A DNA stretch of 64,000 nt from Tilletiaria anomala UBC 951 (Eukaryota > Basidiomycota > Exobasidiomycetes > Georgefischeriales > Tilletiariaceae). The stretch's first letter is position 1. The number at the start of each line of letters is the position of its first letter. Made by a program: the position numbers and the translations under genes. The DNA is taken from contig NW_013546999.1 of NCBI RefSeq assembly GCF_000711695.1, positions 62,001 through 126,000 of the forward strand, given 5' to 3'. Shown piece after piece: positions 1-12,186 of this stretch. Below the pieces are notes generated by a model, which made no database searches, was not told the origin of the DNA, and was given only the letters and a program-made list of their open reading frames with translations.

Positions 1-1865
1 GCCAGCTGCAGCGGGGCGAACGTCAAGAGCGCGCGCAGCGTGGCCATAGGCGATGATGCAGGTTGTGGCGATAGAGATGCGGCAACCTTGTACGCCAGCG
101 CGGGGGAGGACGTGGAAGCTGATGAGACGTGGCCTTTGCTGGCGAAGTAGACATCTACATCGTCGTACCAGCTCCGCGCTGGGTCGTCCGGCGTGGCAGC
201 GCACGAGTCCATGAGCCTCTCAATCTCCTCTGCCGTCGCGCCTCCGCCGCCGATGGACATGGCGCTGGACTTGGTGACTGCAGCTGCCCCTGTTGTGGCT
301 GCCGCACGCGATCGCTCGCGCAGCAGCTCGAGCGCCTTGTCGAGCCCTCGCTGGCGGCCCTGCAGCTCCCCGTCGTGGAGATACTCGGTCCACTCCTGGT
401 CGGAGCGCACCGAGTGCGGAGCTTGGCCCCCGTTGCTGGGAAAGCTGGACACGGACGGCGGTGGCGGGGACGAGCAGCTGGATGCTCCGGACGTGGACGC
501 GTACGAAAGAACGCTGGTTCCCGACGCGGAGGTGGACGCATTGGACACGATGCTCGCGGCGCCGCTGCTGCCCGTGAAGCGCACCGGCCCGGAAGAGGGC
601 GACGGGCCGGCCGAGCCCGTGTAGCGTGTGGGCACAAATGGCGGCGACGGGCCTGCCGAACTGTAACCAGGCCCCGCCGCAGTGCCTGTGTAGCGCCGAG
701 GCCCCATCGACGGCGACGGCCCGGCGGACATGGCACCGGTGCGACCTGTGAAGCGGACCGAGCCAAACGACGGCGATGACGACGCGGACGACTGCCCCGG
801 CGGCGGCGAAACAATGCTGCCCGGTCGGACCTCGCGCATGCTCGTCGGTAGCGGAGGCTGCTGTGAGGAGCTGAAGGAGGAGCGCAGCATGTTGGATGTT
901 GCGTCAAGCCAGCCTGCCGCGTTCGATGAGATGCGCCTGCCGTTTTCGGCGGGCGCCGCCGCTGCTATCTCTGCGACCTGGTCGTCCGACCATCTTCGCA
1001 CCATCAGCAGCGGGTTCGACGCACCATCACTGGCGTCGTTTCCTTCGCTGTCCGCAGATTCCGACAGCGGCGCAACAGGCGACGTGCCCATCTCGATGAT
1101 CGAGCTCTCGCGGGGTGCATGCGAACTCGCCGCTCGTGCGCGCGAGTAGGACCGCTGGCGCTCATGTCCGCCGGACGGCAAGACCTGGGTATGGGAAAGC
1201 GCGAAAGATGCATGCTGCTGCGGCGAAGAGTTCAAGCTGGACTCTGATCCGACGGCTGCAGTATCGGCCGTCGCCGGTTCAGAGGCGGCGACAACGAACT
1301 GGTAGCCAGCGAAATTCGGCGATGCTATCGCTGAATGTCGCGCCGAAGACAGTGCGGAGGGAGAAGAGGGAGGTTGTGGCAATGATGTTGCAGGAACGAG
1401 CTCGCTGAGAGAAGACGCAGCGTCGTACGTTGCTGCTGCTGCTGATGATGTAGGGGCGGCAAGTGCACTCGCGGCGGCGATGTTCTGGTCTCCGTCTGCA
1501 TCATCGTTTTTGTTTCCATTGTCAGTGGGAGTAGGAGAGGCGGGCTGAACGAGAGTAGACTGCGAGGACGACGTGCGATGCTGCTGTCGATTTCGAGTTG
1601 CTGAGTTTGCACTCGTCATTCTCAGCTGATGAGGGGGCGGGAAGGCTGTGGCAGTCTTCGTACCCAAAGGGCTACCACTTGCAATTCCATTCCCATTGCT
1701 TGCGTCGCTACTGAGCTCATGGGTCCAGGAGGCGGAACCGGATCCGCGACGGGACTGGTTGGGGGTGATGAAGGGCGCGAGCGTCGGCGTGGACGTCGAT
1801 GATGACTGAGACAAAGGGGTGGCGGGCTCGGCCTGCGCCGGTTGATCGGCGGCTGCCACCATCAT
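1..1865 (-). CDS. Ser/Ala/Pro-rich protein of unknown function, 3' end outside window
   Basis: An open frame of 621 codons runs from an ATG-ATG pair at 1865 to the left edge with no stop, so the C-terminus lies outside the window. The product is low complexity (Ser, Ala, Pro, Gly, Gln), so it is probably largely disordered. Recognisable pieces are a segment around 950-1020 reading RRWSDDQVAEIAAAAP, a short tandem repeat (see 553-770), and a possibly helical acidic/basic stretch near 200-370 containing ERLMDSCAATPDDPARSWYD. I recognise no family. The frame stays open upstream of the ATG to about 2137 with protein-like composition, so a spliced upstream exon could add residues. Coding status rests on the long frame and sensible composition; function is unknown. 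Confidence 0.72.
   Translation of the reverse strand, partial: MMVAAADQPAQAEPATPLSQSSSTSTPTLAPFITPNQSRRGSGSASWTHELSSDASNGNGIASGSPLGTKTATAFPPPHQLRMTSANSATRNRQQHRTSSSQSTLVQPASPTPTDNGNKNDDADGDQNIAAASALAAPTSSAAAATYDAASSLSELVPATSLPQPPSSPSALSSARHSAIASPNFAGYQFVVAASEPATADTAAVGSESSLNSSPQQHASFALSHTQVLPSGGHERQRSYSRARAASSHAPRESSIIEMGTSPVAPLSESADSEGNDASDGASNPLLMVRRWSDDQVAEIAAAAPAENGRRISSNAAGWLDATSNMLRSSFSSSQQPPLPTSMREVRPGSIVSPPPGQSSASSSPSFGSVRFTGRTGAMSAGPSPSMGPRRYTGTAAGPGYSSAGPSPPFVPTRYTGSAGPSPSSGPVRFTGSSGAASIVSNASTSASGTSVLSYASTSGASSCSSPPPPSVSSFPSNGGQAPHSVRSDQEWTEYLHDGELQGRQRGLDKALELLRERSRAAATTGAAAVTKSSAMSIGGGGATAEEIERLMDSCAATPDDPARSWYDDVDVYFASKGHVSSASTSSPALAYKVAASLSPQPASSPMATLRALLTFAPLQL
553..770 (-). 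repeat. Imperfect tandem peptide repeat inside the left-edge gene
   Basis: The translated minus strand carries three to four imperfect copies of a unit like AGPSPSMGPRRYTG, AGPSPPFVPTRYTG and AGPSPSSGPVRFTG, preceded by a degenerate FGSVRFTG. Spacing is about 16-22 residues. The repeat sits in the disordered part of the protein and could be a multivalent binding or phosphorylation motif (the SP pairs are proline-directed sites); that role is inference. Confidence 0.7.
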
Positions 1866-3296
1866 GGGATGGTGACGATGGCCCTCCTCTCGTGCCACCG
1901 AGCCGCAGCTGCCTAGCGGAGAGGAGGAGGAACAATGTGAACAGTAGCGTGCAAAGTGCTGCTGCGAGGGCGCTTTCGATGGCGGTAGCACCGAGTGCTC
2001 TGCGCCAGCAACAGCAACCGATGGGAGGTGTTGTACGTCCAGCAGGAAGGAAGAGGGATGAGGAGGCCGCGCGCGTTGGCTTGGCTGGATGAATGCTGTG
2101 AGCGGGCAAAGTAACCCAAGGTGGGTGCATGTCCTTCGCGCCTCTCACAGTATCGACGTTGCTGGGACACTTGCGGCTTTGGCAGGGAAAGGGAGAGGGA
2201 GAAGATCTCTCTCGGCTGCCACACGGATTCGCAAGCAGGCCAAATCACATCATGCATGGCCTTTGACCGATGCCAAGCGGTGCTAGCGAGTAGCTCCGCC
2301 TTTTTGGGGGTTCAACCCTACTTGGCTTTAGGTGCACGGCCGCGCAATCCCGGCGCCAGGCAGTTGTGAGTGTCTTCAACATTGCTAGTCAATGCTCGTG
2401 CGCCCGACGAATCTGGAAATACGATGGGTTCCTTGTCGGGTCGTGGTAGAGTCGTTGCAGGTTCGAGCGAACGACGGTGCGCTGCTGATGCGTAATGCGC
2501 GTTGTGTTAGTGCTTGACGGGAACCCAATTTCCCGTAAGAGGGGAAAGGGAGGAATTACATTTGGCGGCAGGCGACGCTCAGTGCCGGATATTCAGCTTC
2601 CATAAAGAACTACTGACCCTTTGCAATTTAATTCGCCACGCCACGGTAGTTCCGAACGCTTGTATTACCAGCAAGACCTTGTATGAAAGAGACACCGCAC
2701 TCCAAGCTAGTCCCGCTTGCTTTGAGCCATGGCGGAATGATTCTCAGCAAATCTGAAGACGGAACTCTTCTGAGCCTTTTGAGGCGTCCTGGACTAGCCC
2801 GGCTTTTGGGACTCGTTTCAGTCCCTTTGGACCTTATCCGGTAGCCTTGACGAAGCATTGCTGATCCGCGGCGCTTTTTACGGTCCATACAATTTCACGA
2901 TGTGATGATGGTGTGTGGCATCCAGAATCCAAGGGGACCAGCGGCAGAACGCCATCAGCACAACGCCACTCGACCTGCAAGCCCCTACAACGTCTCTTCT
3001 TCGCAACGAGAAGGCACCTTGCGCCTTGTATCTCTATCACTTCTTCATCAAAAGCCCATGGTCACAGGGTTACGGGAAGGAGCCAGAGCGAGGCGAGTCA
3101 GCCGCCTAGCCGGCAGCCTTGATGGGACTGGCCTTTGTAAGACTGTTCATAGCATTCCACTGGGTACTCGGGACCGAACGAACCAGTAGAGACTTCAGAG
3201 TACCTGCGAGTACCTACAACGTATAGAGCGTACCATGTGCATGCAATCCAACAGTTTTATAATCCGGTGATGTTGCATATGTACATGCAGCACATC
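1866..3296. other. Intergenic, 1.43 kb, no gene supported
   Basis: Lies between the start of the left-edge gene and the 3' end of the RNase H2B gene, both on the minus strand. Only short overlapping frames without family signature are present. The first 270 bases remain open in the left-edge gene's frame. A telobox-like AACCCTA occurs at 2314-2320, and a purine-rich tract turning into a pyrimidine tract lies near 2186-2215. It probably holds the left-edge gene's promoter and 5' UTR. Confidence 0.6.
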
Positions 3297-4684
3297 CTAT
3301 TTTCTGCCTTCTGGGTCCAACGCGACGCCCAGCGCCTGCGCAACAGCCTGCACCCATTCATCGCTCAGCCACGTCGTCAGCACGTGCTGCAGCACCGCTC
3401 GCCGTCGAGCGTGCACAGCACCAGACTCCTTACTGCCCTTCTTCTGAGACTCTCTACGCCCCGTCCCCTTCCCTTCCTCTTCCTCTGCAGCTGTGGGCCA
3501 GTACTTGCGCCCGAGAGTGTTGGGCGCAGCAATGAATGCGTCGTTTGCGCCTGCGAGCGCGTCGACCTTTTGTGTTAGCTCCGCGAGTACTTTGGCGCGC
3601 GACAGACGGTACACGCGCAGATCGGCCGACACGTCTGCATTCGGTAGGTTGTCATGTAATGGGAAGTATGAGCGAGTGCCTGTCAGTTCAGAATGCCTCA
3701 TCGTGAGAGGTGCCCGGTGAGCGAAGTGCACCCACCTTGAGCATCACAGGCTCGCACGAACGCCTCTTGCGCAGCGGCCGTCTCGCCAAACTCGAGCACA
3801 TCGCGCCAGTCGTCCTGTCCCGACGATGCCATGCATCCGTTCTTGCTGCCGCTGTGATGGTCATTCATGAGACCTCTGGAAGCGAGACGCGCGGACCAGT
3901 GACGCGCCGCACGCTCCAAGATGTCCTCTTGTGTCAGGAAAGACAACGTCCCGTCCGCATCGAGCTGGAATGAGAGTGGTCAGGGAAAAGGTCGTGAAGC
4001 GAGATCATCAGCGTGTTTCTCTACCGCGTCCATATCTCTCTCAAAAAAGAATATGCACTTACGGGGAAAGCAGGTGCCAAGAGGCATAGAATGAGGAACA
4101 GAGGATCGATCGGTGAAAGCATGTGCAGGGCGCCATCTGGGACCAAACGGAGATTCGAAGGAGACGAATGTCAGCGCAAGCCCCTTGCGCAACGGGCGCA
4201 GAAATCCTTTCAGTGTTACGTCCGCAATAAACACACCTCCAATGACAGAGTCTACGACCCGCTCTTCGTCCGGGGGTGCTCCGATCTGGACCGGTTCTGG
4301 CGGATTCTTCATGTCTGGTCCTAAAAGCCATGAGCGCTGCTGCGTATCAGGCTTGATTGCCACCAGCTCCAGTACGCCATCCTTGTCTTTCGCGGCTGAT
4401 GGCTCTTCCGCTGGCCCTGACGACAGTGTTTTGCCGCCATCTCTGTCAGCATCGCCGTCAATGTTGGCGTCGTTCACAGAGGCCGTTCGCTCCCCCTCCG
4501 CTTGCTGCCTCCGCGCGTTCCGGCGACAGTATGGCAAAAAGTACGCTGGAAGACCACTGCGCGGATGTGGCAGCGTCAGCAGTGCACGGCGCGCTTCTCG
4601 GTCAGCATCTTCGGTCCACTGCCCCAGAGCTTCTAATGGGCCTGCAACGATGATCCGGCGACGAGACGGCCCAGGGTCGGTCAT
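3297..4684 (-). CDS. RNH202: Ribonuclease H2 subunit B (Rnh202/RNASEH2B-like)
   Basis: Non-catalytic subunit of the RNase H2 heterotrimer, which removes ribonucleotides from DNA and RNA:DNA hybrids in the nucleus. Exons on the minus strand: 4684-4237, 4136-4063, 3964-3736, 3634-3297; the sum is 1,089 nt, 362 aa. Introns of 98-101 nt have GT-AG ends. Splicing exon 1 to 2 restores DSVIGDGALHMLSPIDPL followed by FLIL, which matches the subunit's GG-LHFATPVDPLFLLL core strand. Exon 4 carries LRVYRLSRAKVLAELTQKVD, the counterpart of the human KYYKYSKEKTLKWLEKKV helix. Upstream, QQRSWLLG corresponds to HHSWFIN. An 80-residue acidic disordered insert interrupts the N-terminal half. The ATG at 4684 is the first true ATG in frame; I see no obvious PCNA-binding box at the C-terminus. 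Confidence 0.88.
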
Positions 4685-6553
4685 CTTCTGAATGGAAGTA
4701 GTGCGAGCGTCCGACCACACCCACGTTCAACCAGGCTTTCCTCCATTAAATCAGCTCAGCCAGAACTCCAGCGCACATGCCACCTGTTGAAAGTTGAAAG
4801 GCTTCTACCCTGGAAAGTGTTGCACTTCGAGAACAACGGTGACGAGACGCGTCGCGTAGGGGACAACATCGCGCCGCGTTCAATACGCACAAACAACAGC
4901 GATTCAGCGTGCAATCCGCGTGAGTTCGCGCCGATATGCCGAGAATCTCGGATAATCCTTCGGATTCCAGCACTTCGAATCCAGTTTTCCTTGCCTCCTA
5001 GTTGCACATTTGTACTTCCTCTCTGCAAGGTAGGTCAGCGCTGGTCACAGGAATGCAGAGTTGCTCTCATCTGCTGTCCACTATTGCCAATGAGGAGCCT
5101 TCGGTAGTCTAGTCGCCAGACCATATGCAGATCTAGCGCTCAACGGGCTGGTGCTGGACCAGACACCCGGGGAAATTTTCGTGAGCATGGTTCCACATAC
5201 AACGTGTTGCAAGGGATTCGTCAGGCACCATGCGATACGGGACAGAGCAGCTTGTCATTGTCGCCGCAGCGGTGACATGGAGCCGGATGCGTGCTCGAAA
5301 AGCTTTTGCAGACATAATCCAAGCTCAAAACGTGAACAGAGTCGAAACGAAGGCACGGAGGGGGGGAGATGGAACACCTGCCACTCGAACCTGCTTCATC
5401 TCTAAGGCTCTCGCAAAGAATAACGTCAGCAAGCTTCTGCTGCGAGGAACCAATATTCACGCTCTACCCGGAGAATTTTCTCGTTTATTCATGAACTGAT
5501 TGCATACAGAGCGAATAACGAATCTTGTCCCGGTGCAAATACTAAAAAGGGAGACAGAGAGACTATGGCCGAGATGGTGCCTAGCCGTGTATTCGCAAAT
5601 GCAGTCAGCTGTACGGTCGCAACAAGGTACTTGGCGACTTGCTTGAATTTTTGTGCACCGTTTCGAGACGGGGTGTCCTTTTTAAATTCGCTGTGGCCCA
5701 GCCGCATACAATGCCGATAACATACGTTTTCCAGAACGTGGCTGTGGGTCACCACAGCATTGAACAAACACATCAAATCGACAGGAAAACATACGAATAG
5801 CGGGTGATGAATACAGTATGAAGCGGGTACTAATGAATTCTCCACTGGCTGTATTATAAATGCGAGCGAGTGGGCGAAACGAGCGCAACAGCGACTTCGT
5901 CCTTCTCGATATGTGGGAAAGTTGGAATGCATCGAAGGCGATATCTTGTTTGTATGTGCGAATTCGCCGCGCTCAAAAGGAAGAGGCCGGCGATGATGAG
6001 GGTTTCGGAGGGAACGCGAAAGCACGAGAGATGCGACAATGTGCGGAAAGATGAATGTTGAGAGTATAGTGGCACTTGGTGTGTGGCTGGTGACGCCATG
6101 CATGCGTGCGTGCGTGCGTGAGGGATCATTCTTGCGTATGCGAATAAGATTTGAGCCCTTTTCCAATGCGACCGACGACTGGCAATATGATGTAGTTCAA
6201 GTTGGCCCACATGTAGCTCCAAAGCGAGCGGCAAGTGAGGAAACAAACAAGAGTGCGGGGCGAGGCGAGGCAAGGCGGGAAGACCCGGTAGGCAATGTCG
6301 GACCTTCTCATCCCTTTGAGGTCTAGACAGTCAAAATGCTGATGGGAGAGCAGAGTGTGCGGCGCGTTGCGAGGTCGTAAAGCTGATGAAGAGAGAGGAA
6401 GACGTCCTTGTCCTTTCCAGATGCGACCTGACAGAAATATCGAAGTGACGGTAACACAGAGCAGTAGGCATAAGAGCGCGGACGATGAATTTTGCGGCGA
6501 GTCTGGTTGTGTTGCACCTGTGGACACTGAACGTGGCGGTACTGAACTGGGAT
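4685..6553. other. Intergenic, 1.87 kb, no gene supported
   Basis: Between the RNase H2B start and the stop of the RRM gene. A 225-codon minus-strand frame (5489-6166) has no domain, no codon-like composition and overlaps other frames, so I do not call it. Local base composition is more AT-rich than the flanking genes. A TGCG microsatellite lies at 6103-6121. Confidence 0.6.
6103..6121. repeat. TGCG tetranucleotide microsatellite
   Basis: About four and a half uninterrupted copies of TGCG, preceded by CATGCA, in the intergenic interval downstream of the RRM gene. Confidence 0.9.
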
Positions 6554-8736
6554 CTAGTCGCCAAGCTTGAGGTTGGACAAGCTGAGCGTATTGGCTTCGT
6601 CTGTTGCGACCGCCGCCGCTGACATAGTGAAGCCGTGGCCACTGACACGCCGCGCAGGCGAGGAAAAGTTTGTCTTTTCGTGACCGACAGGCGCAAGCAC
6701 GGCGCGATGAACAGAGCTTCGGTCATGGGCCTGCAGTGGAGGACTGTCACGGCGCAGCTGACTAAGGGCAGATTCGACAGCAATGTCCTTTTCGCCCCGC
6801 GCCCACAAAGGCGATCCGTGACCGGCAATGGATGCGTGCGGAAAAGTCCAAATCTGGTCAGGATTATGAATGAGCACACTGTTGTTGTAGTTGTGGCTGT
6901 TTCCGTGGGTAGTGACCGACTCAGGTGTGTGCAGCTCAGAGGTGCTCGACAGTGTCGACATGGAGAACGTGCTGGCCGGGCTGTACGCGTCGACGCTCAC
7001 AGATGCGGCGTGCCTGTGTCGCCAGTCGTCATTAGGCGACGGGGTTTGCAGAGCATTAGCAGGCTTGGCGCTGCGCTGCTGTTGCTGGGTCGGATCAGGC
7101 GTCTGGCCGTCATGACGAATGAAGCGAGCTTGACCGTCAGTGGCCGTCTTTTGTTCAAATGGTTCTCCGAGCTGCCCACGGCCGAAGGCGTCGGTGATGG
7201 AAGTTGCTGCACTGCGCATTCGCGAAAGATCTGGGCGGAGAGGGGCGATAGCATTCATAGAGACATGGTCCAGACGCCGGCCCGGACCGAATTGACGGTC
7301 ATCGTATGGGAGGCTCTGGTGGCCGTGGGAGAAATAGGACATAGCCGATGCGGGCGCATTCATACCACCAGTGCCTGGAGGCGGGGTATATGACTGCGTG
7401 TGCCCGGCCGAGTTGCGGCCAACGGCACATTGCTGAGCAGGATCAAGATTGCGCGCAGTGATGCGCCTGCCATTGACCATCTTATTATCCAGATTCTCTC
7501 GCGCGCGAGCAGCTTCCCCTTCTGTGGCAAAGGTGACAATGCCAAAGCCGCGAGAGATGCCGCGTTCATCACGCGAGAGAGAGACGGCAGTGACGCGGCC
7601 GTACGGCTCGAGCACACGCTTGAAGTCTTCGTCGTCGAGGATAGCAACGGGGTCCAGACCTGAAACAAAGAGTGTGCACAAGTCATAGGCGAGAGAGCTG
7701 ACTTCGGATCCTCCAAAAGATTCGTTATCCGACCTGGTTGGGCTGATAAACCCTGAGGCAGCAATACCGAAGGCTTGCGAACCGTGTAATGATGCCTCAA
7801 AGTAGCCCGGCGAGCCTTGCTCTTGCGTAATGCGTCGAGGACCAGTGTTGAAGCGGTTGCGAGGAACGTTTCGCTTGGGAAGGTTGCGGCCGGTGGTGTG
7901 GTCAAAGGGCCCGCCGCTTCGTTGCACGATTGCATAAGAAACCTCAATAGGGTAGCCCTTCCAGACAAAGCCGTTCAGGCTCTCAATAGCAGCCTTGGCC
8001 TCGGCGGGTGCGTTCATGTCGATAAAACCCCTGCGACGGGCCTGAGCATCGAGCATTGCGAGTATGACACAGTGGACGACGGTACCGTAGCCGGAAAACA
8101 AAGCAGCAAGCTGATCCGTCGTGGCATCCAAAGGGAGGTTGAGGACATAGAGATTCTTGTGACTGGGTGCTTGGCCCATGTCGGCGCCAGTCTTTTCGCG
8201 AGGAACGCTGAAGGGGCTGGCACGGCGTGCGCCGTCGATCATGGGCGGGACCCGTGCAGCAGCAGCCGCATACACGCCGCCTCCGTTCACCGTGGCAGCA
8301 GCCAGCTTGATGTCGCTTCAGAGGACGTGGATGTGAGCTTTGACGCAAATGCAGAGACAATCACGGTAACTGAACTCACATTTGGGCGCCCCAGCCTACG
8401 CAGCCATTCAAGCGAAGCGCCCATGTGGCTTCTTCTGGTGTTGAAAAGACAATCGAAGCATGGCCAATGGGCAGCAGGGGGGAGTCTCCGGCAGGGCTGT
8501 ATAGAAGCGACTCAATCCGGCCGAGCGAGCCGAATAGCATCTTAAGCGAAGATTCTGTGGCTGTCGTATTCAGGCAAGTGTCAGCGCCAGATAAGCTACC
8601 TGTGATCCGTGTGCGACTCACCATCTTTCGAGAGGCCACTAATTAGAATCGTCCTGCTGAGCAAGGCGTCGCGACCCGGCCAGTCCATAGACTGCTGGTG
8701 GGTATTGAATGGCGGTGGAGCAGCTGCGACGGACAT
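6554..8736 (-). CDS. RNA-binding protein with three RRM domains
   Basis: Probable cytoplasmic or nuclear mRNA-binding regulator. Exons: 8736-8622, 8560-8380, 8315-6554; the sum is 2,058 nt, 685 aa; introns are 61 and 64 nt. RRM1 (about residues 28-98) only appears after splicing: TILISGLSKD joins TESSLKMLFGSLGRIESL and ends at the conserved ALRLNG. RRM2 (about 152-230) has KNLYVLNLP and RRRGFIDM as RNP2 and RNP1. RRM3 (about 314-395) has CTLFVSGLD and SRGFGIVTF. The remaining 290 residues are Ser/Gln/Pro-rich and disordered. Two close RRMs plus a later third recalls the ELAV/RBMS arrangement, but I cannot assign an orthologue. The second intron's acceptor (8317-8316) was chosen because it alone keeps the frame. 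The start ATG lies 27 codons before RNP2. Confidence 0.88.
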
Positions 8737-11700
8737 GGCTAGAGAACGTGGGTGTGTCTGTGGGACGCAGATGCACGGTATGTTGGTGTGAGTGTGACAG
8801 GGTGGACGGCGCGATTATGCGAGAGGATGTAGCGGTGGCCAGGGGGTAGATGAACGGGGGTGGTGGACGAAGCTCTACTGCGTCTAGTCGAAAGTGAATC
8901 GTTAGTCGTGATTCAGTCGTTCGGACTATCGATGGTGAGCGCAGCAGCAGATTCGTCAGGGGTCGGAGAGTAGCGAAGGAAGCAGGATGTAATTTTGAAT
9001 ATCGTTCCCCGCAGGTGGACGGCCTGCTCTCCTGTGAAGAAGGACAGCGATGCCTTCTCGCACAAAGCAATTGCAGGTGTTCGACCCACTATTCCACTAT
9101 CTGAAGTTATCTTCTACGGGGATCGCAAGGAGTGCGAAGTGTAGGGCCAAGGGAGATGGAAGAATGCAGGCAGTTGTTTCGACCCTGCTACTTCACTTTT
9201 ATAAAAGGATCATCGAAGCTTCAAGCTCGAAAAAAGGCTTGAATCAATAGTGGGATGTGTACACGAGCTGCGGGGGTGTTGCACTTGTGCTTGTTACAAT
9301 TCATCAATTGAGATTGGAGCTGGCCTTGTGCCCCGTGACACTCTGGCCCGGTGGCTGCCAAGGGGCAAAACACACATACCTCCTACAATATAATAATAAT
9401 TATAAGCGAAGAGCTCAGCCAAAACGGCGCAAAACGTGTCCTGCCCTGCTCGCCCCTCCCCTGTCTCGCTCACATCCCTGTGACAAGACTCATTAAAGTG
9501 CCAGTTGCGACAATGGCGCCAGGAGCTGACCAGGCCGGGACTCAAGCAGTGGCGTGGCAGCACTGCAGAATGCAGAAGTTTGGGAACGCTCGGACCCGCC
9601 CTCACAAGACGAGAGAGGCAGCCCCTAGTGAATGGGTACTGGAGGACACTAGGCATGAAGCAAGAGGAAACAAAGCATATTGCTCGCGGGGCAGCGCGGG
9701 GCTTGGGCAATAGGTGTGTGTGGCAGTGGTATTGACCGCGCCTGCCGCCTGGCTCCTTCGAAGTTCAAACGCCAAACCGCACCCCACATACCGCACCACT
9801 ACCTGCATCAAGACGGCCCTTGCAAGTTTGCAACTTGCAAGGTGGTGGTCTGTGCAGCGCAACAGACTATAGCCGGCCAGCGGGTGGCCAGGCCCGCCTG
9901 CAAGGGAGCAAGTGCAGGAGCAGACATCAGAGCTGCAGGCACTGTAGGAGTGATGAGGTTGGCTCACGCGGAACCATGCCGCACCTCGATCGACATCAAC
10001 AACATCATAAAGTGGCAGAAGCAAGAAACAGGCAGGCAGCAGAACGAAGCAATCCTCACCACTTCTGGTCAGTGATACCAATCAGGCGCTGACTGGACCT
10101 GTAGCCTGCGGTCTCCTGCAGACTGCAACTGTGAGGGAGGAGTGTGTGAGTGAGCGGCAAGACCCGAACGGACTATTGGCAAGACAATGCGTACTCCCTT
10201 CATACATTATGAATATACGTTTACTATGCTACAATGCTGTGCTCTGGAGCCTAGTATGCAGGCGGCTGGAAGAAGCCTATCGGGCTGTGCATCCCTGGAC
10301 CGCTGAAGTCTCCACGCTGGACGTCTGGAGCCGGCAGTCTCCATGCGGGACTCTGGACGCTAGGAGCAGTCTGGGAGACTGTATGTGTGTATGACTGTAT
10401 GTACTTTGGATCAAGTACGTATGTGTGGAACATGGACATCAGACCGCCGACAGCACTCTAACAGCCTGTAAACATGTGAACGTTCGAACATTCGAATTCT
10501 TAGACACTGGGCGTGGGCGCTGGAGACTGCCAGCAACGGACAGGAAGATACGCATGCATGAATGTACTATGCAGGCTGCAGGGATGACGAGCAAGGCGAT
10601 TGCCAGGAGGTTTCGGGCCTCCCACTTCTGACAATAGGAAGAAAGCACATGCACATATGTACCCTTACATACATAAACAAGCTGGCCCTTATAAGGGCGA
10701 ACTCCTCGGGATGAACCCGTGGGCAACGGCAGTGTAAAACCATGCAGAATCCCTGTTGACATTTTTCATGTTCCTGCATGCTTTAGAAAAACGCGGCCCA
10801 CCAAGTCACGAAGACACAACGCTTCGCCTTCACACACACACCTTCATAGCATTCAAAACGAAAGCCAGTTAGGCGCTTTGTGAAGAAGGGAGAAGCGCTG
10901 GGAGCCAGGAATCTGGAACGATGAGGTGCATGTAGGGACAAGTAATCATGCAGTGCTGTGAATGCTCTCGTGAGTTGTGGCGCCGCCACTCGTCCCCGGC
11001 TACCGTTCGCCATATCCCGCTGGCCGCCAGTCGCTGGGGTGTTTCTGTTCGGTACATCGAAGTCAGTGACGCCGACTCGCGTGATGTGAAAGCGCCAACT
11101 CTGCACCGTAGCCTAATTGAATGGTTGTGCGTAAGAGCAAAAAGTAAGGTGTAGCTTGATTGCTAACTGCTAAAAGGAAATGGAACGGATGAATCGAATG
11201 CAACAGGGCTGCTACTTACAGACCAGCGTACATTTGGTGTCATCGATGTATCGTTGTTGTAGGTAGAGTGACTTTCGAGGATAAGAATTGTAAAAAAAAT
11301 GCATTTGTTTGATAAAGCGAAGCAGTTGGATGTATTGCATGGAGGCCATATTGAATACAGTGTGGCATAAGAATGGTATGAACATGAAGTGTCTTGTGAG
11401 GATTGTGGCAGCGGCTGAAAAGGGCATTAGCTCTTCGTCAAAGGAGATGCTGAGTTGCACACGATGCCCAGGACATCTCTGCAGTAAAAAAGTGCCATTA
11501 GCATACGTGAGCACATTGCCTATTATTCACACGGTGCGCCACTCAATCATGGCCGACTTGCTCCAGTCGGACATATGAAAAACGAACACCAGTTCCTTCG
11601 ATCGCGCCAAAAACACAACCATGTGACTCCGATGCCGTTTGCTGTATTGCAGTTTCTCGAAGACGATCAGATTCCGTGCGGCTGACACCCAACAGGACGA

Positions 11701-12186
11701 CGAGAGGGACTTAAGATGCGAGTGGTGGATTGGAGCCAGGACTGTGTGCAGTCGTCCCCTCCCCCCTTTTTTATTTTACAGAAAACCCTAAAAAGAGTCT
11801 AGAGTCTCGGGTAGTCCCAGTCCCCTCCACGACTTCAGCAGTCAGCACACAAGCGTTGCCAAAACAAGCAACACGTGACGAGGAAATCAGGAAGCGCGTT
11901 TCCCAGCCAGCGTCAATCACTTCATCGCGCCAAAGCTGTTTCGCATTTGGCAAATAAGCCTAGTTAAGTAAGAACCGACTGACCACTTCAGAAGTACTCG
12001 TTACTGTACTGATTATCAAAGCAGGCTGTGATGAGAAATTTCTCCCGAGGATAGATCCAGTCTTCAGTGGTACTTACACGGCGCTGCACTGACTGACAAG
12101 CGAGCCACTAAGAGATACAGGATAGTCGGAGCGCGTGTTGCTCAACAAGCAATGTCGGAATCAGCACCTTGGGGCCCAGTCTAGAA
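8737..12186. other. Long divergent intergenic interval, 3.45 kb
   Basis: The largest gene-free stretch in the window, between the divergent RRM (minus) and GAS2 (plus) genes. Frames up to 160 codons exist on both strands near 9300-10080 but overlap each other and read as Cys/Ser/Arg-rich noise. I see a TAA run at 9391-9400, an imperfect 29-nt-period repeat at 10305-10360, an AT-richer block at about 11150-11350, a telobox-like AACCCTA at 11784-11790 and a CACGTG at 11872-11877. It could hold long 5' leaders, a noncoding RNA or a complex promoter; nothing here proves which. Confidence 0.55.
10305..10360. repeat. Imperfect direct repeat, two copies of about 27 nt
   Basis: Copies at 10305-10331 and 10334-10360 share AGTCTCCA, then GGAC and CTGGA in the same order, with a few substitutions and a one-base slip. 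A third partial copy (GCAGTCTGGGAGACTG) follows. Confidence 0.55.

Noticed and set aside
2305-2322. tRNA-like T-arm (GGGGTTCAACCC)
   Set aside because: The flanking bases do not form a T stem of five pairs with a 7-base loop, and no acceptor or anticodon arm matches; it reads better as a chance telobox.
5489-6166. 225-codon minus-strand frame
   Set aside because: No domain, Cys/His/Phe-rich scattered composition, overlapping frames on both strands and no neighbour in a consistent exon series.
9294-10081. Overlapping frames of 120-160 codons on both strands
   Set aside because: They overlap one another, have no recognisable motif, and none has splice partners that extend it.
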